64,000 nt of DNA from JAPWJZ01 sp966211335. GTDB lineage: Bacteria; Pseudomonadota; Alphaproteobacteria; Micavibrionales; UBA2020. Both the position numbers and the translations under genes were made by a program. Of the stretch, positions 17,511-26,098 are shown piece by piece. Location of the stretch: the NCBI GenBank assembly GCA_966211335.1, contig CBIHNF010000001.1, positions 1,860,001 to 1,924,000 of the forward strand. Reading direction: 5' to 3'. Numbering within the stretch: position 1 is the stretch's first letter; the number at the start of each line of letters is the position of its first letter. The notes beneath the pieces are model-generated. The model did not search any database, was not told the origin of the DNA, and saw only the letters and a program-made list of their open reading frames with translations.

Positions 17511-18410
17511 ATGCTTTTCACAAAAAAGAACGCCGCGCAAAAACGCATTGATTTCGTCAATGGACTGAGGTCAGGCAGGCTGCTGCGTTTCCCCGGTGCG
17601 ATGAACCCGTTGACGGCCATGATGATCGAAAAGAAAGGCTATGACGGCATTTATATTTCCGGCGCTGTTCTATCCGCTGATTTGGGGTTGCCCGATATCG
17701 GCCTCACCACGCTGACCGAAGTGTCCCAGCGCGGCCACCAGATTGCACGCGTCACGGAACTGCCGACGCTGATTGATATCGATACCGGTTTTGGCGAGCC
17801 CATGAGCGCTGCGCGTACCGTACAGGTAATGGAAGATATGGGCATTTCCGGCTGCCATATCGAAGACCAGGAAAATCCGAAGCGTTGTGGCCACCTTGAT
17901 AATAAATCGGTACTGCCTGTCGGCGACGTTGTGCGTAAAATTGCGGCTGCTGCCCGCGGCAAACGCGATACGAATTTCATGCTGATGGCGCGGACAGACG
18001 CTCGGGCAGCCGAAGGCCTTGATGCCGCCATTGACCGCGCAAAAGCCTATGTCGATGCTGGCGCGGATATGATTTTCCCTGAAGCCATGCAGGATGAAAA
18101 AGAGTTCGAAGCGATGCGCAAGGCCATCTCCGTGCCTTTGCTCGCGAATATGACGGAGTTCGGCAAGTCTAGACTGCTGACGGCAGCGCAGCTGGAAAGT
18201 CTCGGTTACAACATTGTGATCTATCCGGTGACGACACTGCGTCTCGCCATGGGGGCGATTGATCGTGGCCTTGATGTAATTAAAAATGATGGCACGCAAG
18301 AAAGCCTACTGGAGCAAATGCAGCATCGTAAAGACCTGTATTCACTGCTGCAGTACGAAGACTACAACGCCTTCGACCAGAATATTTTCAACTTTACTGT
18401 GAAGAAGTAA
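17511..18410 (+). CDS. prpB: Methylisocitrate lyase
   Basis: PrpB splits 2-methylisocitrate into succinate and pyruvate. The 299-residue protein is a PEP mutase/isocitrate lyase-type barrel, with the catalytic loop motif PKRCGH. DIDTGFGEP and the C-terminal VIYPVTTLRLAMGA segment are also present. ACAGGAAA lies before the ATG at 17511. It probably shares a transcript with prpD. The tiny genes that follow are on the opposite strand and converge on it. Confidence 0.9.
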   Translation: MLFTKKNAAQKRIDFVNGLRSGRLLRFPGAMNPLTAMMIEKKGYDGIYISGAVLSADLGLPDIGLTTLTEVSQRGHQIARVTELPTLIDIDTGFGEPMSAARTVQVMEDMGISGCHIEDQENPKRCGHLDNKSVLPVGDVVRKIAAAARGKRDTNFMLMARTDARAAEGLDAAIDRAKAYVDAGADMIFPEAMQDEKEFEAMRKAISVPLLANMTEFGKSRLLTAAQLESLGYNIVIYPVTTLRLAMGAIDRGLDVIKNDGTQESLLEQMQHRKDLYSLLQYEDYNAFDQNIFNFTVKK

Positions 18411-18418
18411 CGCTCGAG

Positions 18419-18565
18419 TTATGCGTGAATATCGAGCTGGTTGCCGCGAACGGCATCCGCCAAGATAATATCCGCCAGTTTTTGTACCGGTTTCTCAAAT
18501 TTTGGCGCAGGCGTGGCGGAAGAAAGCGGCTGGACACTCGCGGTTGATACGGCAGAAATTTGCAT
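18419..18565 (-). CDS. Small protein of a three-gene micro-operon (48 aa)
   Basis: This short open frame has a plausible ribosome site (GAGG six to seven bases before the ATG) and ends with RGNQLDIHA. The N-terminus starts MQISAVSTASVQP and the middle is a short amphipathic helix (VQKLADIILADAV). It lies third in a run of three minus-strand micro-genes after the YjfB-like gene. Function is unknown, and coding status is inferred from the ribosome site and from tight packing. Confidence 0.5.
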   Translation of the reverse strand: MQISAVSTASVQPLSSATPAPKFEKPVQKLADIILADAVRGNQLDIHA

Positions 18566-18588
18566 CGGTTGCCTCGCTGATGAAAACT

Positions 18589-18771
18589 TTAAGCGAAGAT
18601 GCTCAAAGCTGATCCGACAGTGTTGAATGAATCCAGCATCGTCACAACGCCTTGGGCGTCCTGTGCGGCATCTTCCATCTCAGTGAGAAGGGCGCTGCTA
18701 CCGCTTGCAACGGTTGTGGGTTTAAAAACAAAAGGCGAAAAGGCGGTTGTTGCAGAAGATATTGTCGACAT
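18589..18771 (-). CDS. Small protein of a three-gene micro-operon (60 aa)
   Basis: The 60-residue product begins with a Ser/Thr/Ala-rich stretch and ends with a helical segment (VVTMLDSFNTVGSALSIFA). Only CTAGG eight bases upstream resembles a ribosome site. It lies 15 bases after the YjfB-like gene and 23 bases before the 48-residue gene on the same strand. No domain is recognised. The shared Ser/Ala-rich N-termini of these genes suggest related small surface or motility accessory proteins, which is inference. Confidence 0.5.
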   Translation of the reverse strand: MSTISSATTAFSPFVFKPTTVASGSSALLTEMEDAAQDAQGVVTMLDSFNTVGSALSIFA

Positions 18772-18786
18772 AACAAAAACCTAGAA

Positions 18787-18945
18787 TTAAACGCTGATAT
18801 CAAGGTTCGTGCCCATCGTAGAGGAAGCGGCAATCATGTCCGCAAGGCTCTGCTCAACCTTGGCGTTTTGTTTCAACATGCTCAATGCCACCGTATTTGT
18901 GGCGGAGGTTTGCTGAAGGGCAACGGCGACAGATGCTAAATCCAT
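18787..18945 (-). CDS. YjfB-like putative motility protein (52 aa)
   Basis: The 52-residue product starts MDLASVAVALQQT and continues with VALSMLKQNAKVEQ and ends GTNLDISV. This closely follows the YjfB (putative motility protein) pattern: an N-terminal amphipathic helix, a central Lys/Gln helix and a conserved G-x-N-LD-x-x-V end. GAGAGGAAAA stands directly before the ATG, a very strong ribosome site. It is the first gene of a three-gene minus-strand micro-operon lying between prpB and prpC. YjfB family function is not established. Confidence 0.75.
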   Translation of the reverse strand: MDLASVAVALQQTSATNTVALSMLKQNAKVEQSLADMIAASSTMGTNLDISV

Positions 18946-19095
18946 TTTTCCTCTCGATCTTTATCAAGTTTAACGTGAATGAGTAAACATTCTGTTAATA
19001 TATAAGATATTGATATGGTTGGTAAAAATAGCCCTTGCACCCTGCGTCACAAGGCGTTAAGCCATTATGGTGACTTCGTAAAAAGGAAAAAAACG

Positions 19096-20250
19096 ATGAG
19101 CAACCAGAACGCGCAACCCGAAATTAAGATCGCCAAGGGCCTTGCCGGCGTCTATTCCGACACCTCCAAAATTTCCAAGGTGTTTGATGAAACTAATACA
19201 TTGACGTATTTCGGCTATCCTGTTCAGGAGCTGGCCGAGCACTGCCGCTTTGAAGAGGTTGCTTACCTTTTGTGGTATGGCGAACTGCCGACGGCGGAAC
19301 AGCTTAAAGTCTTCGAGCAGCAGGAGCGGGCAGAGCGACATATTTCCGCCGAGCTTGTCACCGTTCTTCGCCAGTTCCGCAAAGATGCCCATCCGATGGA
19401 CACGCTGCGTACTGCCGTCAGTTTCCTTGGCGTCGAAGACCCGGAAGCATCCGATAATGCGCTCGCCAGCAACATGAAAAAATCGATGCGCATGCTGGCA
19501 AAAATCCCGACCATCATTGCGGCCGACTTCCGTATCCGTAAAGGGCAGGAGCCTATTGCGCCGCGGGCAGACCTGACCATGGCGGAAAACTTCTTCCATA
19601 TGTATTTCGGCAAAGTGCCAGATGCGAAAATCGTCCGTTGCTTTGATGCATCGCTGACGTTTTATGCAGAGCATGGCTTCAATGCCTCGACTTTCACGGC
19701 GCGCACGATTGTCTCGTCGCTGTCGGAAATCTATGCGGCTGTCACCGGTGCTATCGGCTCGCTCAAAGGCCCGCTGCATGGCGGCGCCAATGAAGCGGTT
19801 ATGCACATGCTACTCGCGATCGGCGATGAAACCAAGGCCCAAGCATGGATCGACGACGCTTTGACACATAAAAAGCTCGTCATGGGTTTCGGTCACCGCG
19901 TTTATCGCAATGGTGACAGCCGCGTTCCGCATATGACCAAATATTTCCACGACATGGCGAAAATCGCCAACGGCCAGAAATGGGTCGAGATGGAAAACGT
20001 GCTGGCAAAAACCGTCATCGAGAAAAAAGGTATTCACCCCAACCTCGATTTCCCTGTCGGTCCCGCCTATTACCTGATGGGTTTTGAAATTCCCATTTTC
20101 ACGCCCATCTTCGTCATCAGCCGCATCACCGGCTGGACGGCGCATATCATGGAGCAGCTGGAAGACAATAAACTGATGCGCCCATTGTCTGTCTACAACG
20201 GTGTGCCGCAGCGCCCAGTGCAGCCGCTTGAAAAGCGTAAGGCCGCGTAA
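19096..20250 (+). CDS. prpC: 2-methylcitrate synthase/citrate synthase family
   Basis: PrpC condenses propionyl-CoA with oxaloacetate to 2-methylcitrate. The 384-residue length is that of the short type II-like PrpC enzymes, not the 430-residue housekeeping citrate synthase. Catalytic His regions are visible in LHGGANEAV and MGFGHRVY, with the Asp in NLDFPVGPAYYLMG. AAAAGGAAAA precedes the ATG at 19096. The frame is open upstream to 19015, but that part lacks the family's beginning. The neighbouring prpD and prpB support the assignment over plain citrate synthase. Confidence 0.9.
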   Translation: MSNQNAQPEIKIAKGLAGVYSDTSKISKVFDETNTLTYFGYPVQELAEHCRFEEVAYLLWYGELPTAEQLKVFEQQERAERHISAELVTVLRQFRKDAHPMDTLRTAVSFLGVEDPEASDNALASNMKKSMRMLAKIPTIIAADFRIRKGQEPIAPRADLTMAENFFHMYFGKVPDAKIVRCFDASLTFYAEHGFNASTFTARTIVSSLSEIYAAVTGAIGSLKGPLHGGANEAVMHMLLAIGDETKAQAWIDDALTHKKLVMGFGHRVYRNGDSRVPHMTKYFHDMAKIANGQKWVEMENVLAKTVIEKKGIHPNLDFPVGPAYYLMGFEIPIFTPIFVISRITGWTAHIMEQLEDNKLMRPLSVYNGVPQRPVQPLEKRKAA

Positions 20251-20307
20251 GTCCTTTTATCTGAAGCATAATTCTGGGGTTCGTTCTCTTTGATGAGGGA
20301 CTCGTGG

Positions 20308-20322
20308 TATAATGTTTTCATG
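20308..20322 (+). promoter_or_regulatory. TATAAT box six bases before a start codon
   Basis: A perfect TATAAT at 20308-20313 is followed by six bases and then ATG at 20320-20322, and no ribosome site is present. If it is a real -10 element, transcription would begin at or next to the A of ATG and give a leaderless mRNA. No clear -35 hexamer is visible, so this is tentative. Confidence 0.35.
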
Positions 20323-20916
20323 AAATTGACAGTCGATGATATCGATTTCCTCATAGGCGGGAAGTTCGGCTTGCGTTACATCAACGGCAGGCCAGATCTG
20401 CTGGCGGCGCACCAGCAGCCGGAAGGTGTTTATGGAGACTGTTATTGCCTCTCCGGTCTTGCTCCGCTTCTGCCGGCGGAAGAGTTGAAAAAATATCCGG
20501 TGCATCTTGGCGCTGTTATGGCGCATAAGGACAAACTGCCGAATCTCCTCGAAGCCGCAATCGGCAAAATCGTTGACTGTGCGGTCAAAGAATCCCCGAA
20601 TGACGGCGGCTCCATCACCTTTCTACTCATCAAAGATATGGCCGGCGCAGACACGCCTTACGACGTTCACCCGGAATACGCCCCGACTGGCAAGGCTGGC
20701 AAGAAAACTATTCTGCCGCGGCAGATCGTCACGACCATCCGGCTCGATGATCTAGAACTTCTGAATGGCCAGATCAATCAAGAGCTGGGGCAGGGGTCTA
20801 GCCCTAAAGATATCCTGATCGAAAAAATCACCTCCGCCATCGTCAAGATGCGCACCGATGCGCCCGTCGCAACTCTAGCGGCGAACCGCAAACAGCCCGC
20901 GCCGCGCCAAGCCTGA
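20320..20916 (+). CDS. Uncharacterised protein (198 aa)
   Basis: I do not recognise this family. The protein has no signal peptide or membrane helix, a possible CYCLSG motif near residue 49, and a C-terminal half containing RQIVTTIRLDDLELLNGQINQELG, which reads like a ligand- or nucleic-acid-binding alpha/beta segment. The tail is Pro/Arg-rich. The start at 20320 is favoured because the TATAAT lies just upstream. An earlier in-frame ATG at 20293 would place this box inside the gene. The stop is one base before the glycosylase gene. Confidence 0.6.
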   Translation: MKLTVDDIDFLIGGKFGLRYINGRPDLLAAHQQPEGVYGDCYCLSGLAPLLPAEELKKYPVHLGAVMAHKDKLPNLLEAAIGKIVDCAVKESPNDGGSITFLLIKDMAGADTPYDVHPEYAPTGKAGKKTILPRQIVTTIRLDDLELLNGQINQELGQGSSPKDILIEKITSAIVKMRTDAPVATLAANRKQPAPRQA

Positions 20917-20917
20917 T

Positions 20918-21415
20918 ATGCTTCACGAAGCGCGCAGTTTTCCGCCTGTCACTTCCAAATCGCCGCGCGCGCTGATCCTCGGTTCTATGCCCGGTGTAAA
21001 GTCGCTGGAAGCCCAGCAGTATTATGCGCATCCGCAGAATGCCTTCTGGAAGATTATGGCGGCATTGTTCGAGATGCCTGCCGAAACCTACGACCAACGG
21101 CTCAAAATCATCAAGAACAATAATCTCGCGCTGTGGGATGTGTTGCAGTTCTGCGAACGTCATGGCAGCCTTGATACGCGCATTGATGACAGGACGATTG
21201 AAGTGAATGATTTCGCGGCATTCTTTAGAAGGCATGCCAGCATCACGCATGTGTTCTTTAACGGCGCAAAAGCGGAAAAAGAATTCCTGAAGCGGGTTCT
21301 GCCATCGTTACCGGCGAACAATCTGGTACTGACGCGCTTGCCATCCACCAGCCCCGCCCACGCGGGCAAGTCTTTGAAAGATAAAATTCGTGACTGGCGG
21401 GCAGTGAAGATTTAG
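20918..21415 (+). CDS. DNA-deoxyinosine glycosylase (UDG superfamily)
   Basis: This 165-residue enzyme fits the family 6 (HDG-type) branch of the uracil-DNA glycosylase superfamily, which removes hypoxanthine from deaminated DNA. The key signatures are LILGSMPGVKS, QYYAHPQNAFW and the C-terminal RLPSTSPAHA. The N in HPQNAFW is the usual catalytic residue of this branch. It immediately follows the uncharacterised 198-residue gene and overlaps the 3' end of the convergent ilvE by four bases. Confidence 0.85.
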   Translation: MLHEARSFPPVTSKSPRALILGSMPGVKSLEAQQYYAHPQNAFWKIMAALFEMPAETYDQRLKIIKNNNLALWDVLQFCERHGSLDTRIDDRTIEVNDFAAFFRRHASITHVFFNGAKAEKEFLKRVLPSLPANNLVLTRLPSTSPAHAGKSLKDKIRDWRAVKI

Positions 21416-22314
21416 ACGGCTTTTTTCTGCTGCGCGTTCGGCGGCAGGCGCACCATCTTCTCGTATTCCTCGCGGATGAGACGGGTGATGGGGCCGACTG
21501 TGTAATCCTTGTCATCAATCTTGCCGATGGGCGTGACTTCCGCCGCGGTCCCGGTAGCGAAGCATTCTTCCGCTGCTTCCAGCTCCTCCGGCATAATGGC
21601 GCGCTCGTGCAGCTTGATGCCCTTGGCGCGAATTATATCCATGACGGTCTGGCGGGTGATGCCGTTCAGGAAGCAGTCAGCGACGGGTGTATGCACCTCG
21701 CCACGCTGGATCATAAAGAAATTGGCGCCTGTCAGCTCGGCCACGCGGCCGCGGTAGTCCAGCATTAGGGCATCGGTGTAGCCATGACGCTCCGCTTCAT
21801 GCTTCGACAGTGTGCAGATCATATAAAGGCCGGAGGCTTTAGCATGAACCGGCGCAGATTCAGGGGAGGGGCGGCGCCAGTGCGAGGTTTTAATTGAAAT
21901 GCCTTTTTCACGCGCTTCGCCGCTGAAATAGCTGGGCCATTCCCAGGCAGCGACAGCAAGGTGGATTTTCGTCTGCTGCGCCGCGACGCCCATCTGTTCC
22001 GCGCCGCGCCAGGCGAGGGGGCGCAGGTATGCTTCAGAAATGTTCGCGGCTTTCAACGTGTCGATACAGGCTTGGTTGATTTGCTCAAGCGTGTAAGTTA
22101 TTTTCATATCCATCGTGGCGCAGCCGTCAAGCAGGCGTTGGCTATGCTCGTTCAGCTTAAAGATATTTCCGTTGTAGGCACGAATGCCTTCAAAAACGCC
22201 GCTGCCGTAGTGCAGCCCATGTGTCAAGAAATGTACTTTTGCATCGCGCCAGGGCACAAGCTTGCCGTCCATCCAGATAAAGCCATCACGGTCGTCATAC
22301 GGAAGCAGTGCCAT
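21412..22314 (-). CDS. ilvE: Branched-chain amino acid aminotransferase
   Basis: IlvE is a PLP fold-type IV enzyme interconverting branched-chain amino acids and their keto acids. The 300-residue protein shows HYGSGVFEGIRAY near the N-terminus, the catalytic Lys in VHAKASGLYM, the ELTGANFF segment and GITRQTVMDI. AAGGAATTC is eight bases before the ATG. It is a single gene on the minus strand. Confidence 0.95.
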   Translation of the reverse strand: MALLPYDDRDGFIWMDGKLVPWRDAKVHFLTHGLHYGSGVFEGIRAYNGNIFKLNEHSQRLLDGCATMDMKITYTLEQINQACIDTLKAANISEAYLRPLAWRGAEQMGVAAQQTKIHLAVAAWEWPSYFSGEAREKGISIKTSHWRRPSPESAPVHAKASGLYMICTLSKHEAERHGYTDALMLDYRGRVAELTGANFFMIQRGEVHTPVADCFLNGITRQTVMDIIRAKGIKLHERAIMPEELEAAEECFATGTAAEVTPIGKIDDKDYTVGPITRLIREEYEKMVRLPPNAQQKKAV

Positions 22315-22400
22315 CGCGGAATTCCTTGGAGAAAAGGGTGCATTTCTGATGGCTTCATACTATCCTGAAGGCATGAGCTGCACAACATTAAATTAGAATT

Positions 22401-23117
22401 ATGGCCAATCCGCAACCCGCCGAAATCGCGCCTGATAAAAAGCCCCATATTCTCGTTGTCGACGACGATGAACGATTGCGCGATTTATTGTCGCGTTTTT
22501 TGATCGAGAACGGTTTTCTGGTGTCGACCGCGACAGATGCAGCGGAAGCTCGCGATATCCTTAAGTATTTGAATTATGATTTATTGATTTTCGACGTCAT
22601 GATGCCGGGGGAAGACGGCATGTCGCTCACTTCCGCAATAAAAAAACAGGGCATGACGACACCCGTTTTGCTGCTCACCGCACTTGGCGAGATTGAGTCA
22701 CGCATCAAAGGGTTCGAGGCGGGGGCTGACGATTACCTGCCGAAACCTTTCGAGCCCCGCGAATTGCTGCTGCGCATCAATGCTATTTTGCGCCGCGTTG
22801 CGGCGCCGCCACCATCCGCTGAGGAAAATATTCGTTTCGGCAAGTGGCAATTGGACCTTGAACGGGGTGAACTTTTACACGGCGAAGAACGTGTGCCTCT
22901 GACCTCAGTCGAGCACACGCTATTGCGCGCGCTTGCCAGCAAAAAAGGCGAAGTTATCAGCCGTGAGGAACTTGCCGCTTTGTGCGAAATGAGCGCGAAT
23001 GAACGGACGATCGATGTTCAGGTAACGCGCCTTCGGAAGAAGGTAGAAGAAGACCCGAAGCTGCCAAAGTACATACAGACTGTGCGTGGCAAAGGCTACG
23101 TGCTGTGGTCTGACTAA
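22401..23117 (+). CDS. OmpR-family response regulator
   Basis: The 238-residue regulator has an N-terminal receiver domain with the acidic pocket DDD at 21-23, the phosphorylated Asp65 in IFDVMMPG, and Lys115 in YLPKPFEP. The C-terminal winged-helix DNA-binding domain spans roughly residues 140-235 and ends with the family motif IQTVRGKGYVL. Its TAA overlaps the kinase start (TAATG), so the pair is one operon. The signal and target genes cannot be read from sequence. Confidence 0.95.
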   Translation: MANPQPAEIAPDKKPHILVVDDDERLRDLLSRFLIENGFLVSTATDAAEARDILKYLNYDLLIFDVMMPGEDGMSLTSAIKKQGMTTPVLLLTALGEIESRIKGFEAGADDYLPKPFEPRELLLRINAILRRVAAPPPSAEENIRFGKWQLDLERGELLHGEERVPLTSVEHTLLRALASKKGEVISREELAALCEMSANERTIDVQVTRLRKKVEEDPKLPKYIQTVRGKGYVLWSD

Positions 23118-24466
23118 TGGCAGGGTCCTGGTTCAAGACGGCGAAGTCGATACTTCTGCCAAGGACTCTTTTCGGGCGGTCGCTGATGATTGTGGCGATG
23201 CCCGTTCTGCTGATGCAGGTCATCGTCGCGTATATTTTCTTCGACCGTCACTGGGATGCGATGAGCGACAAGCTTGTCAGCGCGCTTGCAGGCGAAGTGC
23301 AGATGGTTTCCGAGCGTATTGCTGACAATCACAACCCGTCGCAGGTAAAAGCCATCATACAACAGACATCTGCTTTGCTTGATCTGAAAGTGTCGGTTGA
23401 TGACGAGGCAGCCGATCTCAAAAAAATGGAGCTTTCCTTCGAAAAGGTTTCGTGGTTCAGCGTTGCCCAGAAACTGAAATCGGCGCTTGAACAGCGTCTT
23501 CAAAAACCTTTTACGATACGGCCCTATTCCGAAGACAAGCTGTTTGAAATTATCGTCGCAATCGGCCCGAAGAAAACTGTCCACTTCATCGTCCCGGACC
23601 GCCGGATTTACAGCCCGACAACCTATATTTTTGTGCTCTGGATGATTGGTAGCGCAATTTTACTGCTCGGCATCGCCATGGCGTTTATGCGCAACCAAAT
23701 TCGGCCGATTATGCGCCTTGCGATTGCAGCGGAAAAATTCGGCAAGGGGCAGGAGGTGCCGGATTTTAGGCCGGTTGGTGCACGCGAGGTCAGGCAGGCG
23801 TCCCGCGCGTTCCTGCAGATGCGCGACCGCTTGAAACGACAGATCGAGCAGCGTACTGCGATGTTATCGGGTGTGTCGCATGACCTGCGAACGCCGCTGA
23901 CGCGGATGAAGCTTCAGCTCGCGATGGCGAAAAACAGCGCCGAAGCCGACAACTTGCGTCAAGACGTTGAAGAGATGGAGCGGATGATTGAGGGCTATCT
24001 GACCTTCGCGCGCGGCGAAAACGATGAAACGGTAGAAATGGTCGACCTGAAACCTGTACTCGAGCGGATTGTCGCGAAAGCGAAGCGTCAGGGAGGGGAT
24101 GTCCATGAAACATTGCCCCCTGATCGGATGATGATCCGCGTGCGGCCTGTCGGCATTGAAAGGGCGCTGGGGAATATCGTCAGCAACGCCTGCAAATTCG
24201 GCGCGCATGTCTGGCTGACGGCGCACCAGCAGACGGAGGCTTTTGAAATTTTTGTCGATGATGATGGCCCGGGTATTCCCGCCGCATTGCGGGAAGACGT
24301 ATTCCGCCCCTTTTTCCGTGTCGAAAAATCACGCAACAAGAAAACGGGGGGCGTCGGCCTCGGCCTTTCGATCGCGCAGGATATCGTGCACAGCCACGGC
24401 GGTGAAATATTCCTCGAGGATAGCAACCGCGGCGGCTTGCGTGTGGTAATACGCCTGCCGCTTTAA
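23117..24466 (+). CDS. EnvZ-like sensor histidine kinase
   Basis: This 449-residue inner-membrane kinase has a first helix near residues 21-42, a periplasmic domain to about 168, a second helix near 169-191 and a HAMP segment. The phosphorylated His is His255 in SGVSHDLRTPLTRMKL. The ATPase domain carries the N box NIVSNACKFG, the DDGPGIP motif and GGVGLGLSIAQD. The layout resembles EnvZ, and with the OmpR-type partner it could sense envelope or osmotic stress, which is inference. Confidence 0.93.
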   Translation: MAGSWFKTAKSILLPRTLFGRSLMIVAMPVLLMQVIVAYIFFDRHWDAMSDKLVSALAGEVQMVSERIADNHNPSQVKAIIQQTSALLDLKVSVDDEAADLKKMELSFEKVSWFSVAQKLKSALEQRLQKPFTIRPYSEDKLFEIIVAIGPKKTVHFIVPDRRIYSPTTYIFVLWMIGSAILLLGIAMAFMRNQIRPIMRLAIAAEKFGKGQEVPDFRPVGAREVRQASRAFLQMRDRLKRQIEQRTAMLSGVSHDLRTPLTRMKLQLAMAKNSAEADNLRQDVEEMERMIEGYLTFARGENDETVEMVDLKPVLERIVAKAKRQGGDVHETLPPDRMMIRVRPVGIERALGNIVSNACKFGAHVWLTAHQQTEAFEIFVDDDGPGIPAALREDVFRPFFRVEKSRNKKTGGVGLGLSIAQDIVHSHGGEIFLEDSNRGGLRVVIRLPL

Positions 24467-24467
24467 A

Positions 24468-25067
24468 TTATTTTTTTGACATGTAATTCAGCGCTTGTTC
24501 AAACCAGCCGATGCGCTTGTCGATCGCCGCCATGGTTCGCGCCATATCTGCGGATTCATCTTTCAGCCAGGTATCGGCGAGGGAAAGATAGATCGCGCCG
24601 AAGCCAATGACGATGGCAGGCTGACACTTGCCTTTATCAAGCCCGGCCAGTTTCAGCGTGCGGTCCATTGTGCGGTAAAAGCCGTGAACGAAGAAGCGGC
24701 TTGTTTTGGGATGCTTGGCAAGTGCCTTTGCAATCGTGGCATAGCCGGCGCGGTGCGTTTGCGCGATTTCAAACCGCTGCATAATAATTTCCATGAGGTT
24801 ATCGCGCCAGTTGTCACCCAGATGGCCGTCAACGGTGTGGCGAACGGTTTCTTCTGTATTTTTCAAAACCCATTTCAAGATGGCAAAAACATCCGGGAAA
24901 AACGTCTCTACAGTGGCAGCCGGAAATTTTGCTTTTTTTGCCACGGATTCAATTGCGATGTGTCCCCATCCTTGCGCATCGGCGAGGTCGAGCGCGGCAG
25001 CCGCAATGCGCTGGCGGGCTGCTTCGGGGTTCAGTTTCGTCTGGTCTGTTTTGCGTTTTTGTGCCAT
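24468..25067 (-). CDS. TetR-like/COQ9-like protein
   Basis: The 199-residue protein has an N-terminal TetR-type helix-turn-helix (AIESVAKKAKFPAATVETFF) and a helical C-terminus. The segment DTWLKDESADMARTMAAIDKRI resembles the end of COQ9, a TetR-fold lipid-binding ubiquinone-synthesis protein. It could be a transcriptional regulator or a COQ9-like lipid carrier. The intact HTH favours regulation. It is divergent from the adenosine kinase gene. Confidence 0.7.
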   Translation of the reverse strand: MAQKRKTDQTKLNPEAARQRIAAAALDLADAQGWGHIAIESVAKKAKFPAATVETFFPDVFAILKWVLKNTEETVRHTVDGHLGDNWRDNLMEIIMQRFEIAQTHRAGYATIAKALAKHPKTSRFFVHGFYRTMDRTLKLAGLDKGKCQPAIVIGFGAIYLSLADTWLKDESADMARTMAAIDKRIGWFEQALNYMSKK

Positions 25068-25100
25068 GTTGATACGTCTTAAAATAAAGGGGATTTATCC

Positions 25101-26096
25101 ATGAGTAAAGGCAATCTTGATCTGGTGGGCATCGGCAATGCTATCGTCGACGTCCTGTCGAAAACCGACGATGTCTTTCTCGAAAGTAACCGCATCAATA
25201 AAGGCACCATGACGCTTATCGAGGCCGATCAGGCGGAGGCGCTTTACGCCAAAATGGGCCCCGGAATGGAAGTGTCCGGTGGTTCTGCCGCGAATACGGT
25301 AGCTGCTTTTGCCAGCATGAATGGTACAGCAGGTTATATCGGCAAGCTTGCCAATGACCAGCTGGGGCAGGTGTTCCGCCATGACATTAAGGCGCATGGC
25401 GTCGAATTCAATACGCCTGCGCTGACTGACGGCCCGCCGACGGCGCGCTGCCTGATCCTGGTGACGCCGGATGCGCAACGCACGATGTGTACGTTCCTCG
25501 GCGCCTGCGTCTGGATTGCGCCGTCCGACCTTGACGAGGAAATGATCAAATCGGCAAAGGTGACATATCTGGAGGGGTATCTGTACGACCGCCCGCGCGC
25601 CAAGCAGACTTTCAAGAAAGCTTCCGAGATCGCGCATGCCGCCGGCAAAAAAGTATCGCTCTCACTGTCCGATCCGTTCTGTGTCGAGCGGCACAGGGCA
25701 GAGTTCGTCGACCTCGTGAAAAACGACGTTGATATCCTTTTCGCCAACGAAGCCGAAATCATGTCGCTTTACGATACGCATCACTTTGACGAAGCGGTGG
25801 CGCAGGCACGTGAGGCTTGTGAAATCGCTGTCATTACCCGTTCCGCCAAAGGCTCCCTTGTCCTGACGCCGACTAACACCTTTGAAATCAAAGCCGAGCC
25901 CGTCACGCAGGTTGTCGACACGACCGGGGCAGGAGATATGTATGCGGCCGGCTTCCTCTACGGCTACACCCGCGCGAAATCGCTGGCCGAATGCGGCCGC
26001 ATCGGTTCCATTTCCGCAGCAGAAGTGCTGGCGCATATGGGCGCAAGGCCGCAGTCGAGCATGAAAAAGCTGCTCCAGGAAAAAAAGGCGGTTTGA
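25101..26096 (+). CDS. Adenosine kinase-like PfkB family sugar kinase
   Basis: The 331-residue kinase has the PfkB N-terminal substrate motif VSGGSAANTVAAFASM and the C-terminal catalytic signature VVDTTGAGDMYAAGFLYG, where the Asp is the catalytic base. In sequence it belongs to the alphaproteobacterial adenosine kinase-like group, which salvages adenosine to AMP, but ribokinase-like substrates remain possible. A solute-binding protein gene starts three bases after its stop. Confidence 0.85.
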   Translation: MSKGNLDLVGIGNAIVDVLSKTDDVFLESNRINKGTMTLIEADQAEALYAKMGPGMEVSGGSAANTVAAFASMNGTAGYIGKLANDQLGQVFRHDIKAHGVEFNTPALTDGPPTARCLILVTPDAQRTMCTFLGACVWIAPSDLDEEMIKSAKVTYLEGYLYDRPRAKQTFKKASEIAHAAGKKVSLSLSDPFCVERHRAEFVDLVKNDVDILFANEAEIMSLYDTHHFDEAVAQAREACEIAVITRSAKGSLVLTPTNTFEIKAEPVTQVVDTTGAGDMYAAGFLYGYTRAKSLAECGRIGSISAAEVLAHMGARPQSSMKKLLQEKKAV

Positions 26097-26098
26097 GT

